A DNA stretch of 27,350 nt, taken from an uncultured Megamonas sp. (lineage in GTDB: Bacteria; Bacillota; Negativicutes; Selenomonadales; Selenomonadaceae). The translations under genes and the position numbers were made by a program. The notes under the pieces are model-generated. The model was not told where the DNA came from. It did no database searches and saw only the letters and a list, made by a program, of their open reading frames with translations. The DNA lies in assembly GCA_900554895.1 (NCBI GenBank), contig USIX01000010.1:1-27350 (forward strand), written 5' to 3'. Positions 16,500 through 24,887 of the stretch are shown in pieces (position 1 is the first letter of the stretch; the number at the start of each line of letters is the position of its first letter).

Positions 16500-17085
16500 T
16501 TCTATTTACCGATTTCTTTGCTTTTGAAGAAATCGGTTTAAAGAAACTATCTATTTGGCATAATATAAGAAAAAAGAGGTTATTTATTAATTTATTTTTA
16601 TATTATGCCAGGCAATTTTTCTTTGAACGCAAAGAAAAGTTGCCGAAAAAGAAACTCTCAGGTTCGTAGACCGCTTAGAAATTTTCCTTTGAAGATAAAG
16701 AATTTTTATCTGTAACGTCCAAAAACTCGCTTACGCTCAAACAGTTTGGACTAAAACCATAGATAAAAAATCTTTATCTCCAATAGCCTTACGGCTACCA
16801 GAAAATATTCTAAAATACGGAATATAGTTTCAGCATGATTAGCGATTTATCGTGTTTACCATTTCATTTTAAATTTGCTGTTATTGAGTTAAATGCTAAT
16901 AGGACATAATTTAAGCTACAACTGGATACCGGAAGGCACGAGCCAAATTCCAAGCGTTTCGAGCGTTTTGTCGACTGGATTTATAAAAGAGCCTCGAAGG
17001 CTCGCCCAGTGCAGCGTAAGCGAAACGTTAAAAAATGTTTCTTTTTGGTTCATTTTTCTTTGCATCAAAGAAAAATGAACAGTAT
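16500..17085. repeat. Gene-free mosaic of inverted repeats
   Basis: No gene is recognised in about 590 bp. It contains ordered inverted repeats: 16508-16537 (ACCGATTTCTT/AAGAAATCGGT); 16557-16609 (GGCATAATATA/TATATTATGCC, 31-base loop); 16611-16644 (15-bp stem, one mismatch, loop AACG); 16694-16710 with 16762-16778 (17-bp arms, one mismatch) enclosing GTCCAAA/TTTGGAC (16717-16751); 16784-16797 (TAGCC-TTAC-GGCTA); 16989-17003 (GAGCCT-CGA-AGGCTC); and 17048-17080 (perfect 15-bp stem, loop CAT). The 11-mer TCGCTTACGCT at 16727-16737 recurs inverted at 17013-17023. Short open frames here follow the repeats and look spurious. It reads as decayed copies of a dispersed, palindromic repeat family. 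Confidence 0.65.
17048..17080 (-). terminator. Hairpin after the aminotransferase gene (possible terminator)
   Basis: A perfect 15-bp stem, GTTCATTTTTCTTTG with CAAAGAAAAATGAAC, has a loop of only three bases. It lies six bases beyond the aminotransferase stop. There is no good T-run on the minus strand, so it is more likely a repeat-family hairpin or RNA 3'-end stabiliser than a standard intrinsic terminator. Confidence 0.4.
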
Positions 17086-18252
17086 TTAAAGATGTTCGAT
17101 AAAGTTCTTTATACGGGCAAGTGCCGTACTGATATTATCAATGGATGTTGCATAGGAGGCGCGGATAAAGCCTTCGCCGCAGGCTCCGAATGCCGTTCCC
17201 GGAATAACTGCAACGTGCTGGCGGATGAGCAGCTGCTCGGCAAAATCTTCGGAGGTAAGACCGGTTGAGGTTATATCAGGGAAGATGTAGAATGCGCCTT
17301 TCGGTTCAAACGTTTTCAGTCCCATGCTCGTAAAACCTTCGTAAATGAGACGGCGACGACGGTCGTATTCGGCCACCATTTTTTTCATGTGCTTTTCACC
17401 GTGGCGGATGGCTTCAAGCCCTGCAATCTGTGCTGTAATCGGCGCGCAAATCATGGTGTACTGATGGATTTTGTTCATGGCATCGATGACAGGTTCGGGC
17501 GCAAGAGCGTAACCGAGCCGCCAGCCGGTCATGGCATATGCCTTGGAAAAACCGTTGAGCAGTATGGTGCGTTCCTTCATGCCAGGCAGGGAGGAAAAAC
17601 AGATATGCTGCCGGTCGCCGTAAGTCAAATCGCCGTAAATTTCATCGGACATGACGATTAAATCATGTTTTTCGGCAAAGTGTGCCAGCGTTATTAATTC
17701 ATTTTTTTCTAAAATTGTACCTGTAGGATTGTTTGGATAGCCGATTAAAAGGACTTTTGTCTTATCGGTTACGTATTGCTCTAAATCCTCCGGCGTAACT
17801 TTAAATTCATTGGCTGGACTTGTCGGTACGGCAATCGGTTTTCCGCCTGCAAGCGTGGCACAGGCAGCGTATGATACGTAGCACGGTTCCGGTATCAGGA
17901 TTTCATCACCGGGATTTATTACGGCACGCATGGCAAGGTCGACGGCTTCGCTTACACCGACCGTTACGATTACATCCGTTTCCGGGTCGTATTTTACGTC
18001 AAAATTTTTGTCATACATATGAGTGATGGCATGACGCAGTTCAAACATGCCTTTGTTGCTTGTATAGGAAGTATAACCGCGTTCCAAGCCGTAAACGCAG
18101 CTTTCACGGATATTCCACGGCGTTACGAAATCTGGTTCGCCGATGCCGAGGCTGATTACATCGTCCATAGTGGAAGCGATATCAAAGAAACGGCGGATAC
18201 CGGAATGTTTTGTTGCCTGTACCGTATTAGATAAATATTCGTTCCAAATCAT
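17086..18252 (-). CDS. Class I PLP aminotransferase, probably alanine transaminase
   Basis: A 388-residue fold-type I aminotransferase. It has SLGIGEPDF (33-41), the GYPNNPTGT block (N175), SDEIYG (D203, Y206), the PLP lysine K237 in NGFSKAYAMTGWRLGY, and the substrate-carboxylate arginine in GFIRASYA near the C-terminus. It belongs to the YugH/AlaT-like group commonly paired with an Lrp/AsnC regulator in Firmicutes. Its ATG overlaps the lrp stop as ATGA, so it is translationally coupled. The T-box leader of the operon appears to read tRNA-Ala, which makes alanine:2-oxoglutarate transamination the best guess; aspartate or aromatic substrates are alternatives. Base composition is somewhat more GC-rich than neighbouring genes. 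Confidence 0.88.
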   Translation of the reverse strand: MIWNEYLSNTVQATKHSGIRRFFDIASTMDDVISLGIGEPDFVTPWNIRESCVYGLERGYTSYTSNKGMFELRHAITHMYDKNFDVKYDPETDVIVTVGVSEAVDLAMRAVINPGDEILIPEPCYVSYAACATLAGGKPIAVPTSPANEFKVTPEDLEQYVTDKTKVLLIGYPNNPTGTILEKNELITLAHFAEKHDLIVMSDEIYGDLTYGDRQHICFSSLPGMKERTILLNGFSKAYAMTGWRLGYALAPEPVIDAMNKIHQYTMICAPITAQIAGLEAIRHGEKHMKKMVAEYDRRRRLIYEGFTSMGLKTFEPKGAFYIFPDITSTGLTSEDFAEQLLIRQHVAVIPGTAFGACGEGFIRASYATSIDNISTALARIKNFIEHL

Positions 18253-18728
18253 GGCGTAATCACCAGCCTATGGTCTTTTTCCTTATCATCGATGATGATG
18301 CCGTCTTTTTTATAAGCTTTCAGCATGAAATGGCTGCGCGTGGAAGTTACGCCTTCAATGGTGGAAAGACGACGGGCTACAAAATCGGCGATATTATTCA
18401 ATGTTTTACCTTCAATAATAACGAGTAGGTCGAAACTGCCGGACATGAGATAGACGGTTTTAACTTCGTCAAAACGGTAAATGCGCTCAGCAATCGCATC
18501 AAAACCGAATTCACGCTGCGGTGTAACATTTACTTCAATTATGGCTGTTACCGTGTTATCACCGTATTTATGCCAGTTAATCATAGTATTGTAGCCAAGA
18601 ATAATTTTATTTTTTTCCAGTTTTTTCATTTGCTCTTCTACTTCATATTCACTGCGTCCGAGCATAGTTGCTAAATCTTTTACGCTGCGGCGCGCATCGT
18701 GTTCTAAAAGTTCTAGAAGTTCACGCAT
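18249..18728 (-). CDS. Lrp/AsnC-family regulator (AlaR-like)
   Basis: A 159-residue feast/famine regulator. The N-terminal HTH (residues about 1-50: ARRSVKDLATMLGRSEYEVE) is followed by a ligand-binding RAM domain (about 65-145: VTAIIEVNVTP... VKTVYLMSGSFDLLVIIEGK). The first Lrp helix is short at the N-terminus, but GGAGTGATTGTAA just before the ATG supports this start. The gene overlaps the aminotransferase by four bases. In Bacillus the comparable yugG-yugH pair is alanine-related, which fits the Ala specifier in the leader. It probably senses an amino acid and adjusts its own operon. Confidence 0.9.
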   Translation of the reverse strand: MRELLELLEHDARRSVKDLATMLGRSEYEVEEQMKKLEKNKIILGYNTMINWHKYGDNTVTAIIEVNVTPQREFGFDAIAERIYRFDEVKTVYLMSGSFDLLVIIEGKTLNNIADFVARRLSTIEGVTSTRSHFMLKAYKKDGIIIDDKEKDHRLVITP

Positions 18729-18766
18729 TTACAATCACTCCAATTTAGAAATTTATTGACGGATGA

Positions 18767-18976
18767 GCAAAAAAATAAGCCCTCATCCGATAAAGGACGA
18801 GGGCTTTCCCGTGGTACCACCTTAGTTAGCATTAAACTCACTTTAAGCCGTTATCGCTGGCACAGCGTCCGGTTTTGCCGGATACTCACGGGTAGCTTTC
18901 CAATTTATCAACTTAACAGCTTTCACCGACCGCTGTCTCTCTGAAAGTTATATAAATTGTACTTTTCCGCTCATTG
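18767..18976 (-). promoter_or_regulatory. T-box riboswitch, predicted tRNA-Ala specific
   Basis: The minus strand shows a complete T-box leader. Stem I has CAGAGAGACAGCGG and GGTGAAAGCTGT, and the specifier loop is GGAAA-GCT-ACCCGTGAG. The specifier codon GCT (Ala) sits at the usual distance before TGAG. The T-box sequence AAGGTGGTACCACGGG is at 18808-18823 and its TGGT can pair with an ACCA tRNA end, as for tRNA-Ala. The terminator is AAGCCCTCGTCC/GGATGAGGGCTT (18777-18806, one G-T pair) plus a T-run. Uncharged tRNA-Ala should allow read-through into lrp and the aminotransferase. The T-box itself is near certain; the amino-acid assignment is good but read by eye. Confidence 0.93.
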
Positions 18977-18982
18977 CATTGC

Positions 18983-19010
18983 AATATATATTGTATTTAT
19001 GTTATCACAA
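18983..19010 (-). promoter_or_regulatory. Promoter of the T-box operon
   Basis: On the minus strand a -35 TTGTGA (19005-19010) and a -10 TATATT (18983-18988) are 16 bp apart. Transcription would begin at about 18976, just before Stem I of the T-box. Other hexamers are possible in this AT-rich DNA. Confidence 0.45.
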
Positions 19011-19057
19011 TATCATATAATAAATCAAGAAGTTTTTTGGTAATAGACATGCAAGAA

Positions 19058-19099
19058 ATAAAAAAAATTGCCGCATGCAATGTGTCCGTTGCGGCAATT
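19058..19099 (-). terminator. Terminator of the DUF47-PiT operon
   Basis: On the minus strand the stem AATTGCCGCA (19090-19099) pairs with TGCGGCAATT (19066-19075) around a 14-base loop, followed by a long T-run. It lies 17 bp beyond the PiT stop. It separates the operon from the downstream T-box promoter. Confidence 0.9.
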
Positions 19100-19115
19100 A
19101 TCAATTATTATATAA

Positions 19116-20114
19116 TTAAAGGAAAAGGTGCAAAATGAGGTAAACAATACCACTTAAAATTGCTGAGCACGGAATAGTCATAATCCATGCCGTAAGCATT
19201 TGACGGGCAACGTCCCAATGTACAGCTTTTACGCGTTGAGCGGCACCGACACCCATAATGGAACCGGAAACTACGTGCGTTGTGGATACCGGCAGGTGCA
19301 GAAGCGTTGCGCCGAAAATAACGATAGCGGAGTTCAGGTCTGCGGAGAAACCGTGTACAGGCTGCATGCGGAAAATTTTGCCGCCAACAGTTCTGATGAT
19401 TTTCCAGCCGCCGACGGATGTACCGAGCGCCATGGCAAAAGCACAGAGCAGTTTTACGTACATCGGCACGTCAAATGAACCGATATAGCCGCCGCTTAAA
19501 AGAGCGAGCGTGATGATACCCATGGATTTCTGCGCATCGTTGGAACCATGAGCAAATGCCATGAGTGCAGCGGAAACGACCTGAAGTCTGTTACAGTTAT
19601 CGTTAACAGTGGCAGGTTTCATAGCATGGCAGATGGCAAAGATTACATGAAGTGTTATCCAGCCTACAACGAGAGCTACGATAGGAGAAAGTACAAGGGA
19701 TAAGAAAATATTCAAAATACCGTAACCGTTTAATCCCATAAAGCCGACGGAGAAGATGACAGCACCAATGATGCCGCCGACAAGTGCATGGGAGGAACTG
19801 CTCGGCATACCGAACCACCAGGTGATTAAGTTCCAGATGATAGCACCTGACAGTGCGGCAATAATGATGACTTCATTTACCATGGAAGCCGATTGAACGA
19901 TATCACCGCCGATTGTTTTGGCAACGCCCGTACTAATCATAGCACCGGCAAAGTTCAATACAGCTGACATGATGATGGCAACAGCAGGCGGTATGGCACG
20001 TGTGGATACGCATGTTGCGATGGCATTAGCAGTATCGTGGAAACCGTTTACAAAGTCGAATATAAGAGCTAAGGCAATAACGATAAATATTAATACGGAT
20101 GCTTGCTCAAGCAT
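19116..20114 (-). CDS. PiT-family inorganic phosphate transporter
   Basis: A 332-residue integral membrane phosphate permease, coupled to cations. It carries both PHO4 signature repeats, DFVNGFHDTANAIAT near the N-terminus (about 21-35) and AFAHGSNDAQKSMGI at about 190, plus MPSSSSHALVGGIIG and the matching PVSTTHVVSGSIMG. It has about ten hydrophobic helices with the usual inverted-repeat topology. The ATG at 20112-20114 overlaps the DUF47 stop by eight bases, and AAGGAG within the upstream gene serves as ribosome site. Paired with DUF47 it forms a typical low-affinity Pi uptake module. Confidence 0.95.
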   Translation of the reverse strand: MLEQASVLIFIVIALALIFDFVNGFHDTANAIATCVSTRAIPPAVAIIMSAVLNFAGAMISTGVAKTIGGDIVQSASMVNEVIIIAALSGAIIWNLITWWFGMPSSSSHALVGGIIGAVIFSVGFMGLNGYGILNIFLSLVLSPIVALVVGWITLHVIFAICHAMKPATVNDNCNRLQVVSAALMAFAHGSNDAQKSMGIITLALLSGGYIGSFDVPMYVKLLCAFAMALGTSVGGWKIIRTVGGKIFRMQPVHGFSADLNSAIVIFGATLLHLPVSTTHVVSGSIMGVGAAQRVKAVHWDVARQMLTAWIMTIPCSAILSGIVYLILHLFL

Positions 20115-20736
20115 ATTTCATAACAACTCCTTTTAATGTGTCGGAAATATGTTTAGTCTGGTCAAGCGTATCTTCTAAACATTGGAGAATATCTTTCCAT
20201 TTAATGAGGGCAATAGCATCTTTTTCCATTTTGAATAAAGACGTCATTTCTTTACGATATACAGTATCGCCTTCGATTTCGTATCTTAAAATGCGGTTGG
20301 TGGCTTCTAAAATTTCAATTTGGTTAGAACGGATATTTTTTAAGAGGGAAGTGGCTTTTACAAGTTCTTCTGTTGCTTGGATTAAAAGGTTAGTAAGCTT
20401 AACTGGACCGTCCGTTTTCGGCTGACCAACTTCATACATGATTACGCGTTCCAGACAGCCGTGAACGTTGTCAACACCGTCATCTAAACCGTAGGAGAGA
20501 GCAAAAATATCTTCACGGTCAATAGGTGTGATGAAAATCTGATTTAATCTCTGAACTGTATCAGCCGTAACTTTATCGGCCTGATGTTCAATTTCTCTGA
20601 TTTCATCCATTTTGCTGTGAGCTATGCTGTAGTTTTCCATAACGTCGTGCATAACTTTAGCACCTTCATGAAAATATTTAGCCTGTTGGTTGAGCATGTC
20701 AAAAAATTCGTAGTGTTTGTTTCCAATATCAAACAT
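20107..20736 (-). CDS. DUF47 (PhoU-like) PiT accessory protein
   Basis: A 209-residue all-helical cytoplasmic protein of the DUF47/PhoU-like family. It shows EIREIEHQADKVTADTVQRL and TPIDREDIFALSYGLDDGVD, the acidic E/DxxxD motifs that bind metal ions in PhoU bundles. Such proteins accompany PiT permeases and are thought to regulate phosphate flux; the mechanism is inferred. The ATG at 20734-20736 is chosen because GGAGG lies seven bases upstream and it begins the conserved MFDIGNKHYEFF. An upstream in-frame ATG would add 18 unrelated residues across the ribosome site. First gene of the operon, with a candidate Pho box upstream. Confidence 0.93.
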   Translation of the reverse strand: MFDIGNKHYEFFDMLNQQAKYFHEGAKVMHDVMENYSIAHSKMDEIREIEHQADKVTADTVQRLNQIFITPIDREDIFALSYGLDDGVDNVHGCLERVIMYEVGQPKTDGPVKLTNLLIQATEELVKATSLLKNIRSNQIEILEATNRILRYEIEGDTVYRKEMTSLFKMEKDAIALIKWKDILQCLEDTLDQTKHISDTLKGVVMKYA

Positions 20737-20801
20737 GATATATCCTCCAATAAAATAATTTAACTTACAGAAAGAAAGTATAAAACTCAATTAAGAAGAA
20801 T

Positions 20802-20841
20802 ATATAATAACAAAGTTAAATTCATGTAAAAAAGAAGTTAA
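20802..20841 (-). promoter_or_regulatory. Candidate Pho box and promoter of the DUF47-PiT operon
   Basis: On the minus strand three direct hexamers repeat at exactly 11 bp: TTAACT (20836-20841), TTTACA (20825-20830) and TTAACT (20814-20819). A -10-like TATTAT begins 32 bp after the first (20804-20809), the same register as upstream of the phosphatase gene; TTATAT two bases later is 17 bp from TTTACA. The hexamers resemble the PhoP consensus TT(A/C/T)ACA. Confidence 0.55.
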
Positions 20842-20912
20842 ATCTTGGCAAAATGAGAAAATGTGTTTATGGGAAAAAATCGCATATATAGTTGGCTAAG
20901 CAGATTAAATAA

Positions 20913-20941
20913 TGGACATTATTAATATTCTAAGGTAAAAT
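20913..20941 (+). promoter_or_regulatory. purL promoter
   Basis: A -35 TGGACA (20913-20918) and a -10 TAAAAT (20936-20941) are 17 bp apart. This predicts a leader of about 33 bases before the GTG start, too short for a purine riboswitch. No PurR-like site is evident. Confidence 0.55.
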
Positions 20942-20980
20942 ATAGGTGAGTTTTTTTCTTAATTTACAGGAGGTATAAAA

Positions 20981-23900
20981 GTGTCAGTAAAAAGATTATA
21001 CGTTGAAAAACGCCAGGGTTTTGATGTTCAGGCACAGAAACTCTATGCCGATTTAAAAGAAATGTTTAAATTGGACGGAGTGGAAAATGTGCGAGTTATC
21101 CGTCGTTATGATATTGAAGGATTGACGGATGCGGAGTATGAGCAGACAAAACCCGTTGTATTTTATGAACCACCGGTAGATGTAATTTATGAAGAAGAAT
21201 TGCCGCAGATTGAAAATTGCCGCATGTTTGCAGTGGAAGCGCTGCCGGGGCAGTTTGACCAGACGGCGGATTCTGCTGCGCAGTGTGTTCAGCTTGTTAC
21301 ACAGAAAGAACGTCCTGTTATTCGCAGTGCTAAAGTCATTGTTTTAGTAGGTAACATAGATGATGAAACTTTTATACAGATAAAACATTATTGTATCAAT
21401 GCCGTGGAATCGCGTGAAGCATCTTTTGCCAAACCGGAAACACTGGCAATGACAATGGAAGAACCTGCTGATGTTAAAATTATGACAGGTTTTACTTCTT
21501 TAAATGATGAACAGCTGGAAAAATTGCGAGCTGAAATGGGTCTGGCAATGAGTGAGGAAGATTTCAAATTCTGTCAGGAATATTTCAGTAAAGAAGAACA
21601 TAGAGACCCGAGTATTACGGAAATACGCGTAATTGATACGTATTGGTCTGACCATTGCCGCCATACTACGTTTACGACAGCTATTGATGATGTGACGATT
21701 GAAGACGGTAAATACGCTCCTACACTGAATGCGGCATATCAGTTATATCTGAATGACCGCGAACTTCTGGGCAGAACGCATAAAGATGTTACGCTGATGG
21801 ATATAGCTGTTATGGGTATGCGCAAGCTGCGGGAGGAAGGAAAACTTGATGACCTTGACGTTTCAGAGGAAATCAATGCCTGCAGTATCGTAGTCAAAGC
21901 AGATATAGACGGAAAACAGGAAGACTGGCTCGTTATGTTCAAGAACGAAACGCATAATCATCCGACGGAAATCGAACCGTTCGGCGGTGCGGCAACATGC
22001 CTCGGCGGTGCTATCCGTGACCCTCTTTCCGGCCGTTCCTACGTATATCAGGCTATGCGCGTAACAGGCAGTGCCGACCCGCGCCGCAGTCTGGAAGAAA
22101 CAATAAAGGGAAAACTGCCGCAGCGCAAAATTACGCGCGGTGCAGCTCATGGATACAGTTCTTACGGCAACCAGATTGGACTTGCTACAGGACAGGTTCA
22201 TGAAATATATCATGAAGGGTATGCTGCAAAACGTTTGGAAATCGGTGCCGTTGTAGCGGCTGCTCCGAAAGAAAACGTAGTACGTTTTGCGCCGGAACCG
22301 GGAGATGTAGTAATTTTAGTAGGCGGTCGTACGGGACGCGACGGTATCGGCGGTGCGACCGGTTCTTCTAAAGAACATACATTGGAATCTCTGACTGAAT
22401 GCGGTGCGGAAGTACAAAAGGGTAATCCTCCTACAGAACGAAAATTACAGCGTCTGTTCAGAAATCCTGAAGTCAGCCGTTTAATTAAACGTTGCAATGA
22501 CTTCGGTGCCGGCGGTGTGGCTGTTGCTATCGGTGAATTGACGGACGGTCTTGTAATTGAACTGGATAAAGTTAAGAAAAAATACGAAGGTCTTGATGGA
22601 ACGGAACTTGCCATTTCTGAATCGCAGGAACGCATGGCGGTTGTTGTCGATGCCGAAAATGCTGATAAATTTATCAAAGAAGCGGCAAAGGAAAATCTGG
22701 AAGCGACACTTGTTGCTACCGTAACAGCTGAGCCTCGCCTCGTAATGAAATGGCGCAGCAAGGATATCGTAAGTATCAAGCGTTCGTTCCTTCAGACAAA
22801 CGGTGTAAAACAGCATACACAGGCTGTTGTGAAAATGCCGGAAGAAAAAACATATTTTGAAATGGCAAAAGAATTTACGGGCGATGTAAAAGATGCTTGG
22901 CTCGATACTTTAAAAGATTTGAACGTATGCAGTCAAAAAGGTCTGGCTGAACAATTCGACTCTACAATCGGAGCAAATACCGTGCTGATGCCGTTCGGCG
23001 GCAAACGCCAGATGACTCCGGCGGAAGGTATGGTAGCTACATTGCCGCTTCTGCATGGTACGACAAAAACGGCTACGGCTATGACCTTCGGTTTTAATCC
23101 GTACCTTATGAGCTGGAGCCCATTTCATGGTGCAGTATATTCTATTGTTGAAGCTATCACAAAAATGGTGGCTGTCGGCGGTGATTACAGCAAAATCCGC
23201 CTGACACTTCAGGAATACTTTGAAAGCCTCGGCAAAGACCATGAAAAATGGGGCAAACCGTTTGCAGCATTACTAGGTGCACTTTGGGTGCAACATAAAT
23301 TCGGCACGGCTGCTATTGGCGGTAAGGACTCCATGTCCGGTACGTTTATGGATATGACAGTTCCACCGTCCCTGATTGCTTTTGCACTTGATATGGTGGA
23401 AGCAGATAAAGTCGTATCACCGGAATTTAAACAGGCCGGTCATAAAGTTGTTGTTGTTCCGGCACAACGCGATGAATTTGAAATGCCGGTAATGGAAAAA
23501 CTTACGGCTAATTTCAATTTAATCCATAAGCTCATTATGGAGGGCAAGGTAGCAGCCGCTAAGAGCGTTGGCGTTGGCGGGGTAGCAGCAGCAATTACTC
23601 AGATGACATTTGGCGAAAATCTCGGTTTTGAATTCAACGGAGATTTTGACAGTGAAAATCTCTTTGCTTGCGATTACGGTACAATTATTCTGGAATTATC
23701 CGATGAAAGCGCATTGGATGAACTTATTGCAACCGATGCATACGAACTTGGTACGGTAACAGCGCGTCAGTCCATTGTTTGCGGTGATGACATTATCGAA
23801 CTGGATGAAGCGGAAGAAGCATATACGCAGCCGCTTGAACAGATATTCCCGACTCATGTGCGCAAATCCACGGGTGAAGTGAAATCGGCTGAAAATTACA

Positions 23901-24736
23901 GTGCCTCCAGTATTGTAAAAAGCCCGCTCAGCTTTGCCAAACCGCGTATTTTCATTCCTGTATTCCCGGGAACGAACTGCGAATACGATACGGCAAAAGC
24001 GTTTGAACGTGCCGGCGGACAGGCAGATACACTTGTAATTAAAAATCTGACTTCGGCAATGGTTGAACAGTCGGTAGAAGCCATCGTCAAAGGTATTGAA
24101 CAGGCGCAGATTATCATGTTGCCGGGCGGTTTCTCCGGCGGCGACGAACCGGACGGTTCTGGTAAATTCATTGCAGCTATGTTCAGAAATCCGCGTATAA
24201 CGGAAGCTGTACGTGATTTGCTGAAAAAACGCGACGGCTTAATGCTCGGTATCTGTAACGGCTTCCAGGCACTGATTAAACTCGGCCTCGTACCGTACGG
24301 CGATATTAAAGAACTGACAGCAGACGACCCTACTTTAACTTATAACGAAATCGGTCGTCATGTATCATGTATGGTGGAAACAAAAGTCGTATCCAATCTT
24401 TCTCCGTGGTTTAATAACGTAAAAGTCGGCGATATTCACCGTATTGCTGTATCGCATGGTGAAGGCCGTTTCTGTGCAAGTGATGAAGTTCTGGCAAAAC
24501 TCAGAGCAAACGGACAGATTGCAACGCAGTATGTAAATGAAAACGGCAATATTTCCATGGATATTGAGGTAAATCCGAACGGTTCTGTTTGGGCAATTGA
24601 AGGTATCACCAGTCCGGATGGACGTATCCTCGGTAAAATGGGACACTCCGAACGTATCGGACAATACGTATCGAAAAACGTACCGGGTGCAAAAGACCAG
24701 AAACTCTTTGAAGCAGGTGTAGCTTACTTTAAATAA
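20981..24736 (+). CDS. purL: Phosphoribosylformylglycinamidine synthase, single-chain
   Basis: A 1251-residue cytosolic enzyme for the fourth step of purine synthesis: FGAR + Gln + ATP to FGAM. Domains in order: an N-terminal PurS-like region (1-170), the synthetase halves with DTYWSDHCRHTTF at about 221 and KNETHNHPTEIEPFGGAA at about 322, a second ATP/ADP-binding half, and a C-terminal glutaminase from about 986 (PVFPGTNCEYDTAKAF) with the nucleophile in GICNGFQ (C1091) and the His in SHGEGRF (about 1158). This is the single-chain Clostridia/Streptococcus-type form rather than separate PurS/PurQ/PurL. The start is GTG after AGGAGG at good spacing. No other purine gene is adjacent. It is transcribed alone and ends in a strong terminator. 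Confidence 0.96.
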   Translation: MSVKRLYVEKRQGFDVQAQKLYADLKEMFKLDGVENVRVIRRYDIEGLTDAEYEQTKPVVFYEPPVDVIYEEELPQIENCRMFAVEALPGQFDQTADSAAQCVQLVTQKERPVIRSAKVIVLVGNIDDETFIQIKHYCINAVESREASFAKPETLAMTMEEPADVKIMTGFTSLNDEQLEKLRAEMGLAMSEEDFKFCQEYFSKEEHRDPSITEIRVIDTYWSDHCRHTTFTTAIDDVTIEDGKYAPTLNAAYQLYLNDRELLGRTHKDVTLMDIAVMGMRKLREEGKLDDLDVSEEINACSIVVKADIDGKQEDWLVMFKNETHNHPTEIEPFGGAATCLGGAIRDPLSGRSYVYQAMRVTGSADPRRSLEETIKGKLPQRKITRGAAHGYSSYGNQIGLATGQVHEIYHEGYAAKRLEIGAVVAAAPKENVVRFAPEPGDVVILVGGRTGRDGIGGATGSSKEHTLESLTECGAEVQKGNPPTERKLQRLFRNPEVSRLIKRCNDFGAGGVAVAIGELTDGLVIELDKVKKKYEGLDGTELAISESQERMAVVVDAENADKFIKEAAKENLEATLVATVTAEPRLVMKWRSKDIVSIKRSFLQTNGVKQHTQAVVKMPEEKTYFEMAKEFTGDVKDAWLDTLKDLNVCSQKGLAEQFDSTIGANTVLMPFGGKRQMTPAEGMVATLPLLHGTTKTATAMTFGFNPYLMSWSPFHGAVYSIVEAITKMVAVGGDYSKIRLTLQEYFESLGKDHEKWGKPFAALLGALWVQHKFGTAAIGGKDSMSGTFMDMTVPPSLIAFALDMVEADKVVSPEFKQAGHKVVVVPAQRDEFEMPVMEKLTANFNLIHKLIMEGKVAAAKSVGVGGVAAAITQMTFGENLGFEFNGDFDSENLFACDYGTIILELSDESALDELIATDAYELGTVTARQSIVCGDDIIELDEAEEAYTQPLEQIFPTHVRKSTGEVKSAENYSASSIVKSPLSFAKPRIFIPVFPGTNCEYDTAKAFERAGGQADTLVIKNLTSAMVEQSVEAIVKGIEQAQIIMLPGGFSGGDEPDGSGKFIAAMFRNPRITEAVRDLLKKRDGLMLGICNGFQALIKLGLVPYGDIKELTADDPTLTYNEIGRHVSCMVETKVVSNLSPWFNNVKVGDIHRIAVSHGEGRFCASDEVLAKLRANGQIATQYVNENGNISMDIEVNPNGSVWAIEGITSPDGRILGKMGHSERIGQYVSKNVPGAKDQKLFEAGVAYFK

Positions 24737-24742
24737 TTCATA

Positions 24743-24783
24743 AAAAAGACTGTAGCTGGGAAATCTTGGCTACAGTCTTTTTA
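24743..24783 (+). terminator. purL terminator
   Basis: A 14-bp stem AAAAAGACTGTAGC (24743-24756) pairs with GCTACAGTCTTTTT (24769-24782) around a 12-base loop, ending in a T-run six bases after the purL stop. Confidence 0.9.
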
Positions 24784-24887
24784 TTGAGAATAAAATATAA
24801 ACGAAGTAAATATGCAGTTATTAAACGAAAAAATAGAATTGTTGATTAATATATTGAATAATAAAATAAGGACAGGAGTGGTTTTTT

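Noticed and set aside
16457..16669. Open frame of about 70 codons just after lpdA
   Set aside because: It runs through the lpdA terminator and three inverted repeats, has no ribosome binding site, and encodes a low-complexity Phe/Lys-rich sequence dictated by the repeats.
16893..17078. Open frame of about 61 codons in the repeat mosaic
   Set aside because: It is built from hairpin sequence (including the 17048-17080 stem), has no plausible start signal and no recognisable family.
16500..17085. CRISPR array
   Set aside because: The repeats are inverted pairs of differing sequence and length, not direct repeats with regular spacers, and no cas gene is nearby.
20842..20980. Purine riboswitch or PurBox upstream of purL
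   Set aside because: The predicted leader is only about 33 bases, no purine-aptamer core or terminator is present, and no clear purine operator is seen.
22210..22779. Long antisense open frame (189 codons) inside purL
   Set aside because: Its Ser/Ala/Pro-rich translation is typical of the complement of a well-conserved gene; purL on the other strand is unambiguous.
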